Shown: positions 44,522 through 53,842 of the stretch, piece by piece
Layout: each line of letters starts with the position of its first letter
Numbering within the stretch: the stretch's first letter is position 1
Assembly: GCF_000619925.1 (NCBI RefSeq)
Contig: NZ_JHVB01000011.1
Location: 40,030-104,029, forward strand
Direction: 5' to 3'
From: Treponema sp. C6A8
GTDB taxonomy: Bacteria > Spirochaetota > Spirochaetia > Treponematales > Treponemataceae
Length of the DNA: 64,000 nucleotides
The notes under the pieces: model-generated
Database searches by the model: none
What the model was told of the DNA's origin: nothing
The model's input: the letters and a program-made list of their open reading frames with translations, nothing else
Program-made: the position numbers and the translations under genes

Positions 44522-46165
44522 ATGAGTGATGAATTTCCCCCAATGATAGGAAAATACAAGGTTACAGGCATTGTCGCAAAAGGCGGAATGGGTGTCGTTT
44601 ACAAGGCAATTCATCCGTCCTTGAAGCGTTATGTTGTAATCAAAAAAATGACAGCCCGGGGAAAATCCACAAACGGCGAACGCTTTAAAAAAGAGGCTCA
44701 GATTCTTCTTGATTTGCAGAGTCCTTATATTGTTCATCTTTTTGACTATTTTACTGAAGGCGGCTTCCGCTACATGGTTGAAGAACTGGTAGACGGCGCT
44801 GCCCTTGATAAAGTGATAGAAAAAGAAACAGCGCTTCCAGTTCCTGTTGCTATGCTTTTTATGCAGGATGCCTGCTATGCCCTTAAATATGCCCACTCCA
44901 AGGAAATCGTTCACCGTGACATTAAGCCCGGTAACATTTTGATTTCTAAACGAGGTGAAATTAAGCTTGCGGATTTTGGAATTGCAAGTGATGCAGAAGG
45001 TGACACAATCACTCAGTCCGGAGTTGCGCTTGGAACTCCTGCTTACATGCCGCCTGAGCAGTTTGAAGACAGTTCCAAAGTTGACCGCCGCGCCGACATC
45101 TACGCGCTTGGTATCATGCTTTACGAAATGGTAACCGGAACAAAGCCTTATCCTGGAACTTTCTCTGTAGAAACCCTTAATACCATAAAGAAGGGAAAGT
45201 ATATAAGTCCCCGCCAGCTTGATAAGACAATTCCGCCTTCTGTCTGCCGCCTGATTCATAAAATGATTCGGCCTAAGGCAAAATCCCGCTTTCAGTCTAT
45301 TGACGGCGTGTTAAAAGCTGTAAAACGCTATCTTTCTCATTATGATACTCATGAGCTTCGTGTTCAGGTTGCAAAATCTGTCCTTAATGATAAAACTTAT
45401 GAATTCCCGGTAATTGAGCCAAAGGATAAAGTCCGCCGCCTGATTACCCGCATCGTGTCAGGCGTCGTGGCTGCCTCTGCTGTTTTTGCCTTCTGCTGGA
45501 AATGCGGTTTTATTCATCGTACAATCCTTAGCCCATGGTATGCCTGTGTTAGCGTTCAGATGGAAATGCCTAAATCACTTTTGAACGTAATGGATTTGCC
45601 AAGCCAGGCCGTATTCTTTGAAAATGACAATGACGAAATTCCTGAAATTATGGGAAGCCGCCGTATTTTCATAAAAGAGGGCAGCCGCTTTATCGATAAA
45701 ATTAATATCTTTAAGCCAAAAATTGAAGTAGACCGTCCTGCAGCTAAAAATCAGACTTATGTCATGAACGATGTTTTTGTAAAAAAGCATGGTGACTATC
45801 GTCTCAAAGTGGTAGTTGGCCCTTATGTCTGGTGGAAGAGCTTTAGCGTTGCAGATGAAGATATTTCCATAAAATGTGATTTCCTTAAAAACACCCACCG
45901 CAGCCTTAAAATCCGTGTGGATGCCTATGACAGCCAGACTTTTGAGAAAATCAATAATCCCCTTGTCCGCCTGAATTACAAGGGAAACTGGAAGCCTCTT
46001 TCTGAAATCCCTGAAACAGCCCTCCGTTCTGCTACTGTCTGGAAAATTAAAATCTCTGCAGAAAATTACTCGGAAGAAACTTATTCTCTTTTGATTGACT
46101 GGTATCAGGATGATTTAATTGTAAGTGCGGCTCTCAGCCATCTTAATTCAGAAATCACAGAATAA
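44522..46165 (+). CDS. Transmembrane Ser/Thr protein kinase
   Basis: 547 residues. Kinase domain 10-275 with glycine loop AKGGMGVVYKA, VAIK Lys41 (VVIKK), HRD at 131-133 (IVHRDIKPGNILIS), DFG at 151-153, and GTPAYMPPEQ. All catalytic residues intact. TM at about 306-328, then a C-terminal exported region (about 330-547) with no PASTA repeats. Such Hanks-type kinases sense envelope signals and autophosphorylate. SD GAGGG. It follows the phosphoesterase and FHA genes and sits upstream of lon. Family very sure, ligand unknown. Confidence 0.92.
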   Translation: MSDEFPPMIGKYKVTGIVAKGGMGVVYKAIHPSLKRYVVIKKMTARGKSTNGERFKKEAQILLDLQSPYIVHLFDYFTEGGFRYMVEELVDGAALDKVIEKETALPVPVAMLFMQDACYALKYAHSKEIVHRDIKPGNILISKRGEIKLADFGIASDAEGDTITQSGVALGTPAYMPPEQFEDSSKVDRRADIYALGIMLYEMVTGTKPYPGTFSVETLNTIKKGKYISPRQLDKTIPPSVCRLIHKMIRPKAKSRFQSIDGVLKAVKRYLSHYDTHELRVQVAKSVLNDKTYEFPVIEPKDKVRRLITRIVSGVVAASAVFAFCWKCGFIHRTILSPWYACVSVQMEMPKSLLNVMDLPSQAVFFENDNDEIPEIMGSRRIFIKEGSRFIDKINIFKPKIEVDRPAAKNQTYVMNDVFVKKHGDYRLKVVVGPYVWWKSFSVADEDISIKCDFLKNTHRSLKIRVDAYDSQTFEKINNPLVRLNYKGNWKPLSEIPETALRSATVWKIKISAENYSEETYSLLIDWYQDDLIVSAALSHLNSEITE

Positions 46166-46170
46166 ATCTT

Positions 46171-46199
46171 TTGCTTTTTGTCATATTTATTATTATATT
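46171..46199 (+). promoter_or_regulatory. lon promoter with start at ATG
   Basis: TTGCTT (46171-46176), 17-base spacer, TATATT (46194-46199), then ATG at 46206, with no SD. The promoter starts just after the kinase stop. Confidence 0.6.
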
Positions 46200-46205
46200 C
46201 ATAGT

Positions 46206-48665
46206 ATGGCAACAAAAGATGATAATTCAATTATTCCAACAGATCAGATTTTACCAAATAAGCTGACCCTCATTCCTTTGCAGGGACGCCCTGTTTTTCC
46301 GGGAATTTTCACACCCCTTATGATTAATTCAAACGACGACGTAAAGGTGGCTGAGCAGGCTTTTGAAAAGGACGGATTTATAGGCATCGTCATGCTCAAA
46401 AATGACGCAGAAAATCCTTGTGTGGCTGACCTTCATCGGGTGGGAACTGTTGCAAGAATCATAAAGAAAATTAACCTGCCGGACGGCGGAATTAATATTT
46501 TTGTTTCTACAATCAAGCGTTTTAAGATTCGTAAAACCCTGCATTCTCAGGCTCCGATGGCTGCGGCTGTTGACTACCTTGAAGAAGAGGAAAATAACAC
46601 CTTTGAAGTAAAGGCTTTGACCCGCGCCCTCATCAGCGAGATGAAGGAAGTTAGCGAAAACAATCCTCTTTTCAGTGATGAAATGCGACTTAATATGGTC
46701 AACATCGATAATCCTGGAAAAATTGCGGACTTTATTGCTTCAATTTTGAATACAGATAAGGACGACCAGCAGAAAATCCTTGAAACTCTGAATGTACGCC
46801 AGCGAATGGAGCAGGTTCTTGTTTTCATTAAGCGTGAACAGGAACTTTTGCGAGTTCAAAAGAAGATTTCTCAGGATATTAACGAACGCGTAGACAAGAA
46901 TCAGCGTGAATACTTTTTGCGCGAAGAGCTTAAGGCAATTCAGGATGAACTTGGCGAGACTGCCGAGGGTAACGCAACTGACTATCAGAAGTTTAAGACA
47001 AAAATTGACGAGCTTAAGTTTGAAGGCGAGATTAAGGAAACTGTTGAAAGCGAGCTTGAAAAGTTTAAGCTTATGGATCCTAACTCCAGCGAGTTTATCG
47101 GAACCAGAAATTTCCTTGAACTTGTTGTAAATCTCCCCTGGCATGAGACTGTTCAGGAGGATTATGACCTTGGCCGCGCCAAGAAAATTCTTGAAAACGA
47201 CCACTTTGGCCTTGATGACGTAAAAAAGCGCATTCTTGAATATCTTGCCGTTCGCAAAATGAAGAAGGATGCCAAGGGCTCTATTATGCTTCTGGTGGGA
47301 CCTCCGGGAGTTGGTAAAACTTCAGTTGGAAAGTCGATTGCAAACGCGATGAACAAGCCTTTTTACCGCTTTAGTGTGGGCGGTATGCGCGATGAAGCAG
47401 AAATTAAGGGACACCGTAGAACTTACATTGGTGCTATGCCTGGAAAAATCATTCAGGGACTCAAAATTACAAAATCATCTTCTCCGGTCTTTTTGATTGA
47501 TGAAGTTGATAAGATGGGCTCAAGCCATAACGGCGACCCGGCTTCGGCTTTGCTTGAAGTTCTTGACCCGGAGCAGAATGTAAACTTCCGCGATAATTAC
47601 CTGGATTTGCCTTTTGATGTTTCCAACGTCTTCTTTATTCTGACGGCAAATACCCTTGATTCTATTCCGGGGCCGCTTCTTGACCGTGCAGAAGTAATTC
47701 AGCTTTCGGGATATATCGACCAGGAAAAGCTTGAGATTGCAAAAAAATACCTGATCCCAAAGAACCTTGCAAAGAACGGTTTGAAAAAGAATCAGGTAAA
47801 ATATACAAAGGCTGCCCTTCTGGATATTGCAGAAGAATATGCGCGTGAATCTGGTGTGCGAAACTACGAAAAGAACATCGATAAGATTCACCGTAAAATT
47901 GTTTCTGAACTTATTACTCAGAGCGAGCTTAAAAAGAGCGAGCTGGACAGTCAGATTAAAGATGATATGCCTGACGAGCAGAAAGCCCAGCTTACAAAGG
48001 AGCGCGATGAGGCTGTAAAGGCTGTGCTTGAAACTCCTTATACTGTGGATGAGCCTGATTTGTTCAAGTATCTTGGAAAGCCTGTTTTTGACGAAAGTGA
48101 AATTAAGGCTGCAAAAGTGCCTGGAACTGCCATTGGTCTTGCATGGACCAGCATGGGCGGCGATACACTTTTGATTGAATCAACTGCCTTTGCGGGTAAG
48201 GGAGGCCTTGTCCTCACCGGGCAGATGGGAGACGTAATGAAGGAATCAAGTCAGATTGCCTTTAACTGGGCTCGCAAGTTTGTGCTTGACCGCAAGTCTA
48301 AAAAGGCAGACTGGTTTGACAAGAATATTGTTCATCTTCATATTCCTGAGGGGGCAACTCCAAAGGACGGACCTAGTGCCGGAATCACAATGGCGACTAC
48401 TTTTGTTTCGCTTTTGATGAACAAAAAGATTAAGCCTAATCTTGCAATGACAGGTGAGCTTTCCCTGACAGGACAGGTTTTGCCTATTGGCGGTTTGCGT
48501 GAAAAAACAGTTGCCGCAAAGAGAAATAAGATTAAGACAATCATTATTCCAAAGGCAAACGAGCGCGATCTGGAAGAGATTCCTGAAAACGTAAAGAGCG
48601 GAATTAAGTTTATTCCTGTAACGGATGTGCATCAGGTGCTGGAAGCGGCACTTGGAATAAAATAG
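46206..48665 (+). CDS. lon: ATP-dependent protease La (Lon)
   Basis: 819 residues from ATG 46206; the frame extends upstream to 46125, but those residues have no Lon counterpart and lie in the kinase tail. N-terminal LAN domain (about 18-210), coiled helical region, AAA+ domain with Walker A GPPGVGKTS (about 365-372) and IDEVDKM, and proteolytic Ser724 (DGPSAG) with Lys767 (LREKTVAAK), spaced 43 apart as in E. coli. It degrades damaged and regulatory proteins. The transcript is probably leaderless. Very sure. Confidence 0.96.
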   Translation: MATKDDNSIIPTDQILPNKLTLIPLQGRPVFPGIFTPLMINSNDDVKVAEQAFEKDGFIGIVMLKNDAENPCVADLHRVGTVARIIKKINLPDGGINIFVSTIKRFKIRKTLHSQAPMAAAVDYLEEEENNTFEVKALTRALISEMKEVSENNPLFSDEMRLNMVNIDNPGKIADFIASILNTDKDDQQKILETLNVRQRMEQVLVFIKREQELLRVQKKISQDINERVDKNQREYFLREELKAIQDELGETAEGNATDYQKFKTKIDELKFEGEIKETVESELEKFKLMDPNSSEFIGTRNFLELVVNLPWHETVQEDYDLGRAKKILENDHFGLDDVKKRILEYLAVRKMKKDAKGSIMLLVGPPGVGKTSVGKSIANAMNKPFYRFSVGGMRDEAEIKGHRRTYIGAMPGKIIQGLKITKSSSPVFLIDEVDKMGSSHNGDPASALLEVLDPEQNVNFRDNYLDLPFDVSNVFFILTANTLDSIPGPLLDRAEVIQLSGYIDQEKLEIAKKYLIPKNLAKNGLKKNQVKYTKAALLDIAEEYARESGVRNYEKNIDKIHRKIVSELITQSELKKSELDSQIKDDMPDEQKAQLTKERDEAVKAVLETPYTVDEPDLFKYLGKPVFDESEIKAAKVPGTAIGLAWTSMGGDTLLIESTAFAGKGGLVLTGQMGDVMKESSQIAFNWARKFVLDRKSKKADWFDKNIVHLHIPEGATPKDGPSAGITMATTFVSLLMNKKIKPNLAMTGELSLTGQVLPIGGLREKTVAAKRNKIKTIIIPKANERDLEEIPENVKSGIKFIPVTDVHQVLEAALGIK

Positions 48666-48677
48666 GGGACTACTTCA

Positions 48678-49331
48678 GTGTGTGAATGCAAGGACGTAAA
48701 GGCAGTAATTTTTGACATGGATGGAGTCCTTCAGGACTCCGAAACAATAAGCGATATTACCTGGGAAATGGCAGCAAAGGAATTCGGCTTTGAAAGTAAG
48801 CCGGAAGCCCTGCAGGCCTGCCGGGGCTGTAACCGTTCCGATATTGAAGCGAAATTAAAGGATTTTTACGGTAAGGATTTTGATTCTCATTCCTATCTGA
48901 ACCGTACCGGGGAACTCTTCCATCAGATTGAAGCAGAGAAGGGCATTCCTTTAATGCACTATGCAAAGGAAATCCTCGAATACCTTAAGCCAAAATATAA
49001 GCTTGCCCTTGCCTCGTCTACCAGAGGGGAATCTGTCCGCCGTCAGATGAAGGCAGGCGGTCTTATCGATTTTTTTGAAAGTCTTACTACCGGCGATATG
49101 GTTGAACACAGTAAGCCCGAGCCTGAAATCTATCTTAAGGCTGCAGAAAGCATAGGAATAAAGCCTGAAAATTGTGTTGCCGTGGAAGACAGCCCTAACG
49201 GTGTAAAAAGCGCTTATGCTGCCGGAATGAGGGTAATCATGGTGCCGGATAAAATCCAGCCGGATGAAAATCTGAAAAAACTCTGCTGGAAAATCTGTCC
49301 ATCCCTTGAGGCTGTAAAGGACCTTTTATAA
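48678..49331 (+). CDS. HAD-family hydrolase (beta-phosphoglucomutase-like)
   Basis: 217 residues of the HAD superfamily, subclass I cap. Motif I FDMDGVLQDSE, motif II LALASSTRGE, motif III SKPEPEIYLKAAE, motif IV VEDSPNGVKSAYAAGM. It likely dephosphorylates or interconverts small sugar phosphates. GTG start with SD GGGGA. 12 bases after lon, so it is read from the lon transcript. The substrate is not readable from sequence. Confidence 0.88.
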   Translation: MCECKDVKAVIFDMDGVLQDSETISDITWEMAAKEFGFESKPEALQACRGCNRSDIEAKLKDFYGKDFDSHSYLNRTGELFHQIEAEKGIPLMHYAKEILEYLKPKYKLALASSTRGESVRRQMKAGGLIDFFESLTTGDMVEHSKPEPEIYLKAAESIGIKPENCVAVEDSPNGVKSAYAAGMRVIMVPDKIQPDENLKKLCWKICPSLEAVKDLL

Positions 49332-49332
49332 C

Positions 49333-50541
49333 TTACAGCTGATTTTTCAGCTCTTTTTTGCGCTCATACATCCTTTTGTCCGCAATTTTGAAAAGTTCTG
49401 CAAAGGATGCTGATTTTTCTGCCTTGAAGTCGGCAAAACCGTCTGAAATAACTACAAGTCCTTGTTTTTTGTTGTCATCTATCTTTTTATTGAAGGCGGC
49501 AAGCAGTCTGCTTTTGTTTTTATAATCTTCACCCAGCAGAAAGGCAACAAATTCATCACCGCCGATTCTGTAAACCGGGCTGTGCTTAAAAGTCTGGCAG
49601 ATAATGTTTGATGCCGCCCTGATGATTTTATCTCCTTCCTCATGTCCCTTTGTATCATTTGTCTTTTTTAAGTCATTTACGTCAAAAACAATAAGGCCAA
49701 AGTCATCAAGAAGTCCTTTTTTCGTACGGTTGTCGATTCCCTGACAGTCTTCCTGATATGCAGCCTTGCTTTTTACGCCGGTAAGGGGATCTCTGAAAGC
49801 AATCTGGCGGGCCGATGAAATTTCAATTTCCTGAATTTTTTCTATCTGCATAAGCCGGTGCAGCTCTTCCTGACGGCTGCTTCTTTCATCTTCTACAACA
49901 AAGGTATGGATGATGCAGGTACCCAGAAGAAAGCCGATGGAATAGAATGGCGTATTAAAATCCAGAAACTGCAATGCTATGAAAATCGTCATTACAATGC
50001 CGAACATTTCAATTGCCCGGTAACGCAGCTTAATCTTGCCGCTTGTCTTGAAAACCGCAGCAGTCATGTAAATTGTTGTGGCAAGAAACATCAAAAACTG
50101 GAAAAGCATGCTGAAATGCCTTGCCCTTCCTGTGTGGTAATTTCCATTGTCGTCAAACCAGAATGCAATAGGAATGAAGATGTTTATAATCAGTATGACA
50201 GTCTGTGCTGCAATAAAGATAGCGCCGCAATATTTAAGGAATATTGTAAAGCCAATCCTGTCCTTGATGTATTCGATGACAAAGCGGGTCCATTGTAAAA
50301 TTACAAAAGCCATTACCATAAAGTAGATTTCGGTCTCATAGAAACTTATGTATTTTAAATTAAAGCAGATGAGGATACCCCAGGTAATATCTACAATGTA
50401 AAAGACAATCAGGGTGTAAAGGAATTTTTTATAAGCCAGACTTGCGGGAATTCTGTCCGACGGAATTCTTTTAAAAAGAATATTGAAGTTTATGATGAGA
50501 TGAATCAGTAATGATAAAACGCCAACTTCTGCATAATGCAT
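49333..50541 (-). CDS. Membrane-bound diguanylate cyclase
   Basis: 402 residues. N-terminal half with seven predicted TM segments (about 5-235), cytoplasmic GGDEF domain from about 245 with YRIGGDEFVAFLLG and FDVNDLKKTNDTKGHEEG. It is active-looking; no RxxD inhibitory site precedes GGDEF. The multi-TM region resembles 7TMR-type sensors in diguanylate cyclases; ligand unknown. An extended -10 (TGTTATAAT) ends 8 bases before the ATG and no SD is present, so the mRNA is probably leaderless. Convergent with the HAD gene. Confidence 0.9.
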   Translation of the reverse strand: MHYAEVGVLSLLIHLIINFNILFKRIPSDRIPASLAYKKFLYTLIVFYIVDITWGILICFNLKYISFYETEIYFMVMAFVILQWTRFVIEYIKDRIGFTIFLKYCGAIFIAAQTVILIINIFIPIAFWFDDNGNYHTGRARHFSMLFQFLMFLATTIYMTAAVFKTSGKIKLRYRAIEMFGIVMTIFIALQFLDFNTPFYSIGFLLGTCIIHTFVVEDERSSRQEELHRLMQIEKIQEIEISSARQIAFRDPLTGVKSKAAYQEDCQGIDNRTKKGLLDDFGLIVFDVNDLKKTNDTKGHEEGDKIIRAASNIICQTFKHSPVYRIGGDEFVAFLLGEDYKNKSRLLAAFNKKIDDNKKQGLVVISDGFADFKAEKSASFAELFKIADKRMYERKKELKNQL

Positions 50542-50549
50542 TTTTATTC

Positions 50550-50558
50550 ATTATAACA
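50550..50558 (-). promoter_or_regulatory. Extended -10 promoter of GGDEF gene
   Basis: Minus-strand ACG-TGT-TATAAT, identical over 12 bases to that of the GGDEF gene at 15,018, lies 8 bases from the ATG. Confidence 0.5.
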
Positions 50559-50597
50559 CGTTTTTATGGAAATATAGAAATAAAATGTAAGTAAAAA

Positions 50598-52424
50598 TCA
50601 TAAATTTTTACTGTCTGAAACTACCTGATTCTTACCGTGAGTTTTTGCGTAATAAAGACAGTTGTCCACACGCTTGTAAAAACTCTTGTTATCATCATCA
50701 TCCCGCAGGGCTGCTACTCCAAGAGAAATTGTTATTTGTGGCATCTTTTCCCACTGAAGCTTATGAACTTCGCTGCGGATTCTTTCTGCTATTGAAAGGG
50801 CATTTTCCCTTTCTGTATCAGGAAGAAGAATCATAAACTCTTCTCCGCCCCAGCGGCCCATAGAATCATGTCCCCTTATGCACTGTTTTGCTGTCTGCGC
50901 AACGCGGACAAGAACTTCGTCTCCCATATCGTGGCCGTAGGTGTCGTTTACCTTCTTAAAATTATCAATATCGAACATAATCAGATTGATATTTTTTGAT
51001 TCCCTCTTTGACAGTTCATAATTGATAAGTTCTGAAATCTTTTTTCGGTTGAAAACTTTTGTCAGGCCGTCGGTAGTGGCAATTTCTTCAAGCTTAAGGT
51101 TTGCAAGGTAAAGGTCGCGGCTTGTTGCGTGAAGGAAATTTACAAGACGGTCTTCAAATGGAATAAGTTTTTCTTTTTTATTGTTAAGAGAAATTTCTGT
51201 ACCAAGTTTGTTAAAGTCGATAAAACGGCTGTTTCCATAAAAGAAATCTTCCACATAGCAGTCCTCTGAGTACATGGATTCCTGAATGTCATCAACTTCC
51301 TTAAAGCCGATGGCAAGCAGGGCACTGTTTTGTAAGCCGCCAGTTTTATTTCTGTAAAGGATTTCTGCAAAGGCAAAGCAGCCTGCAGTTTCCCTGTAAA
51401 AGTTTGAAAAGGCCTGAAGTTCAAGCAGTTCGTCTTCTTTTAAATATGCCTGACGGTTTCGGCAAATATGAAGAATAAGGCCTTCAAGATTTTTTCGGCT
51501 CATGTATTCTGCAAGGTTGAAGCTCTGCTGCAAAATGATTTTTTTTGCTCCGTAAGAAAAGACAAGTTTTTCTCCCTTTCTTATGTCTGCCGTAAAGTGA
51601 ATGAAACCTTTTTCATCTTTTACAATAGGAATTCTTGCAAGCCATTTTCCAGAGCGTCTGAGCATAAAAGGGAATTCGCAGGTGTTTTCAAGAAAGTTTT
51701 TTGATGAGGTAACGCCAAGATAATTTTTATAAATATCACCTGCAAGAATATTATCAATTGTTTTCAGGATATGATTGTCAATTACCTCGGTTACTTCCAT
51801 TTCCTTTCCAACAGGCGTCCATCCCAGAGTTGATTCTGCATAGACTTTGAGATTTTTACCCCTGAAGAAGGTAATGACTATTCCGCTTTTATGAACTTCG
51901 TTTCCGAATACAAGAAGTTTCTGGGGAACGCTGCCTGCTTCAAAGCCGGCGCCTGCGCCAAAAATAGGAATATCGGCTTCTTCCAGATTAAATGATGAAA
52001 GAAAATCGTTAGTAATTTTATTCTGAAGAGGAGTTGTGTAAACCTGGATAGCTTTGAGGTCCTTCAGGTTTTTCATCTTATTTACGAAAGCTTTTTTTGC
52101 TTCTTCAACAGGTGTTTTTACAAAATCAAATTCAAGAACATCAATTTCAGATTTTTCAAAGAGAAAGACAGTCAGGATTGTAGTTCCTTTTACAGGATCT
52201 CCCTGGGCAAAGCCCTGAAGGCAGGTCAGTCCGGAAACTTTTGCCTTATCAAGAATCTTTTTTATGCTGCAGGTAATATAGGAAATATAGTCTTTCTGAA
52301 TTCTTTCTGTAAAAATATTTACCAGCACAGATTTTGCATTTTTATAATCAGCGCTGTTTTTGATTTCGTTCAGAAATTTTACTGCGTCATAACTGTCCTG
52401 AATAGCGCAAGTCTTCTGTTTCAT
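50598..52424 (-). CDS. FIST sensor diguanylate cyclase
   Basis: 608 residues. FIST_N (about 40-230) and FIST_C (about 235-385; includes ETAGCFAFAEILY) sensor domains, a linker, then GGDEF from about 445: MGRWGGEEFMILLPDTE, with IMFDIDNFKKVNDTYGHDMG. An RxxD (RGHD) lies five residues before GGEEF, so the enzyme should be inhibited by its product. No TM, so it is a cytoplasmic sensor; FIST domains are thought to bind amino acids or small ligands. SD GAGGAG. Own promoter likely. Confidence 0.9.
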   Translation of the reverse strand: MKQKTCAIQDSYDAVKFLNEIKNSADYKNAKSVLVNIFTERIQKDYISYITCSIKKILDKAKVSGLTCLQGFAQGDPVKGTTILTVFLFEKSEIDVLEFDFVKTPVEEAKKAFVNKMKNLKDLKAIQVYTTPLQNKITNDFLSSFNLEEADIPIFGAGAGFEAGSVPQKLLVFGNEVHKSGIVITFFRGKNLKVYAESTLGWTPVGKEMEVTEVIDNHILKTIDNILAGDIYKNYLGVTSSKNFLENTCEFPFMLRRSGKWLARIPIVKDEKGFIHFTADIRKGEKLVFSYGAKKIILQQSFNLAEYMSRKNLEGLILHICRNRQAYLKEDELLELQAFSNFYRETAGCFAFAEILYRNKTGGLQNSALLAIGFKEVDDIQESMYSEDCYVEDFFYGNSRFIDFNKLGTEISLNNKKEKLIPFEDRLVNFLHATSRDLYLANLKLEEIATTDGLTKVFNRKKISELINYELSKRESKNINLIMFDIDNFKKVNDTYGHDMGDEVLVRVAQTAKQCIRGHDSMGRWGGEEFMILLPDTERENALSIAERIRSEVHKLQWEKMPQITISLGVAALRDDDDNKSFYKRVDNCLYYAKTHGKNQVVSDSKNL

Positions 52425-52530
52425 AAAAAAGCTCCTCTACTGATAATGATACATTAGAAAATCTGATTTTCATAATAAAAAATGCTTGCATTCGCCCGGA
52501 AATCTTATTAGCTTTAAAATGAGGTAATTT

Positions 52531-52917
52531 ATGACAACAAACGAAAGAGCCGAGATGGCAGCAGGATATAAATCATCAGGAATGTGTAACTGCTGTCAGG
52601 CTGTAATGAAAGCATACAGTGACAGTGTAAATGTAAGTGAAGATAATTTGATGCAGATGGGAGCCGGCTTTGGCGGCGGCATGGGCTGTATGGGAGCAAC
52701 CTGTGGAGCCCTTGTTGGCGCCGGCTTTATTGCAGGGCTGAAAACAGAAGGGCAGGCAACAACCCGAGTAACAAAACAGGTGCTTGCAAAGTTCCAGGAA
52801 AAATGTGGGGCAACAATCTGCGGGGACTTAAAAGGTATTAAAACCGGTAAGGTTTTGTGCTCCTGTGATAACTGCGTAAGAAATGCGGTGCTGTCGCTGG
52901 AAGAGGTGCTGGCTTAG
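52531..52917 (+). CDS. C_GCAxxG_C_C-family redox protein
   Basis: 128 residues with CNCCQAVMKAY, GFGGGMGCMGATCGALVGAG, KCGATICGDLKG and CSCDNCV: six or more conserved cysteines of the C_GCAxxG_C_C family. Family members are small proteins that may carry a metal or a redox disulfide, often near oxidoreductases; function unproven. The SD is GAGG. Convergent with the YigZ gene, 45 bases apart. No partner oxidoreductase adjacent. Confidence 0.82.
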   Translation: MTTNERAEMAAGYKSSGMCNCCQAVMKAYSDSVNVSEDNLMQMGAGFGGGMGCMGATCGALVGAGFIAGLKTEGQATTRVTKQVLAKFQEKCGATICGDLKGIKTGKVLCSCDNCVRNAVLSLEEVLA

Positions 52918-52962
52918 GTGACTTGCCCATGTGGCAGTGCTGTATTCCCGTGGGCTGTTCTC

Positions 52963-53565
52963 TTATAGCGTGATTTTTCCGTTAGATAAATCTTTTAATT
53001 TTGAAGCAAAGGCCTGATATTCGTCGGACTGAATTTCGCCTGTCAGGGTAACTTCAGTTCCGAATTCTTCCTTTATATTCCAGAAGTGAAAGCTTCCGCA
53101 TTCCATAAGGTTTTTAACAGGCTTTAATAAAGAGTAGTCTGTGCTGAAGGTGAAGGCTCTTTTTTCTACCAGCGGCTGAAAGGCTCCCTCCTGGTCTGCG
53201 GCTGCGATTACTCCCTTTGCTCCGTTTCCGTAAGCCTTTACAAGCCCCCCTGTTCCAAGCAGAGTTCCCCCGAACCAGCGGGTAATAGTAAGAATTACGT
53301 TTGTGCAGCCCCGGCCTGAAAGCACATCCAGGGCCGGCCTGCCTGCAGTTCCTGATGGCTCTCCGTCATCACTCATGCCTTTTACTTCTGCACCGTTACC
53401 GGTAATAAAGGCGTGTACTACGTGGGTGGCATCGGCATATTTTGCTTTCTGTGCTTTAAGTATTTCTCGAGCCTCCGCCTGCGAAGAGCAGGGAATAAGT
53501 TCCGAGAGAAATCGCGAGCCTTTTATAGTTTCTTCGTAAGTTACGTGTTTTTCAAGAATGTCCAT
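52963..53565 (-). CDS. YigZ/IMPACT-family protein
   Basis: 200 residues. N-terminal UPF0029/IMPACT domain with VTYEETIKGSRFLSELIPCS, ADATHVVHAF, GEPSGTAGRPAL and TRWFGGTLLGTGGLVKAYG; C-terminal DUF1949 domain. Conserved in bacteria and eukaryotes; thought to relate to translation or RNA handling. The start has no SD. The DUF2442 gene starts beyond it on the same strand, 10 bases upstream of this start, so they may be co-transcribed. Confidence 0.88.
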   Translation of the reverse strand: MDILEKHVTYEETIKGSRFLSELIPCSSQAEAREILKAQKAKYADATHVVHAFITGNGAEVKGMSDDGEPSGTAGRPALDVLSGRGCTNVILTITRWFGGTLLGTGGLVKAYGNGAKGVIAAADQEGAFQPLVEKRAFTFSTDYSLLKPVKNLMECGSFHFWNIKEEFGTEVTLTGEIQSDEYQAFASKLKDLSNGKITL

Positions 53566-53575
53566 AGATGAGGAA

Positions 53576-53842
53576 TTAAGCGGATTTTCCTTTTCTATTA
53601 ATATCAGTTATTCCAAGCAGAAGATTTGGAACATATAAATCTTCATCAAGATTATCCCAGTGAATTCCAAGTCCTCCACCGCTTAATTCGTATTTGCTAA
53701 GTTCTTCAGTATTTGCATTCTGGAGAGTTGGAAAGAAAACTAATGGTAATGAAAGTTGTCTGCCGTCAAGTAAAAGCAGCCACAAATTATCTGCATCAAA
53801 CCAGACTTTCTGAGCTTTTGCATTATTCAAAGAAAAATCCAT
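53576..53842 (-). CDS. DUF2442 family protein
   Basis: 88 residues: KVWFDADNLWLLLLDGRQLS, LPLVFFPTL, and YELSGGGLGIHWDNLDEDLY with VPNLLLG. This is the DUF2442 signature (short beta-rich fold with W-D..D). Coded just downstream of, and overlapping by 20 bases, the DUF4160 gene. The two families recur together in many bacteria and have been suspected to be a toxin-antitoxin-like pair; no activity is proven. Confidence 0.82.
   Translation of the reverse strand: MDFSLNNAKAQKVWFDADNLWLLLLDGRQLSLPLVFFPTLQNANTEELSKYELSGGGLGIHWDNLDEDLYVPNLLLGITDINRKGKSA

Noticed and set aside
44330..45259. 309-codon minus-strand frame opposite the kinase
   Set aside because: Antisense shadow of a kinase with all motifs intact.
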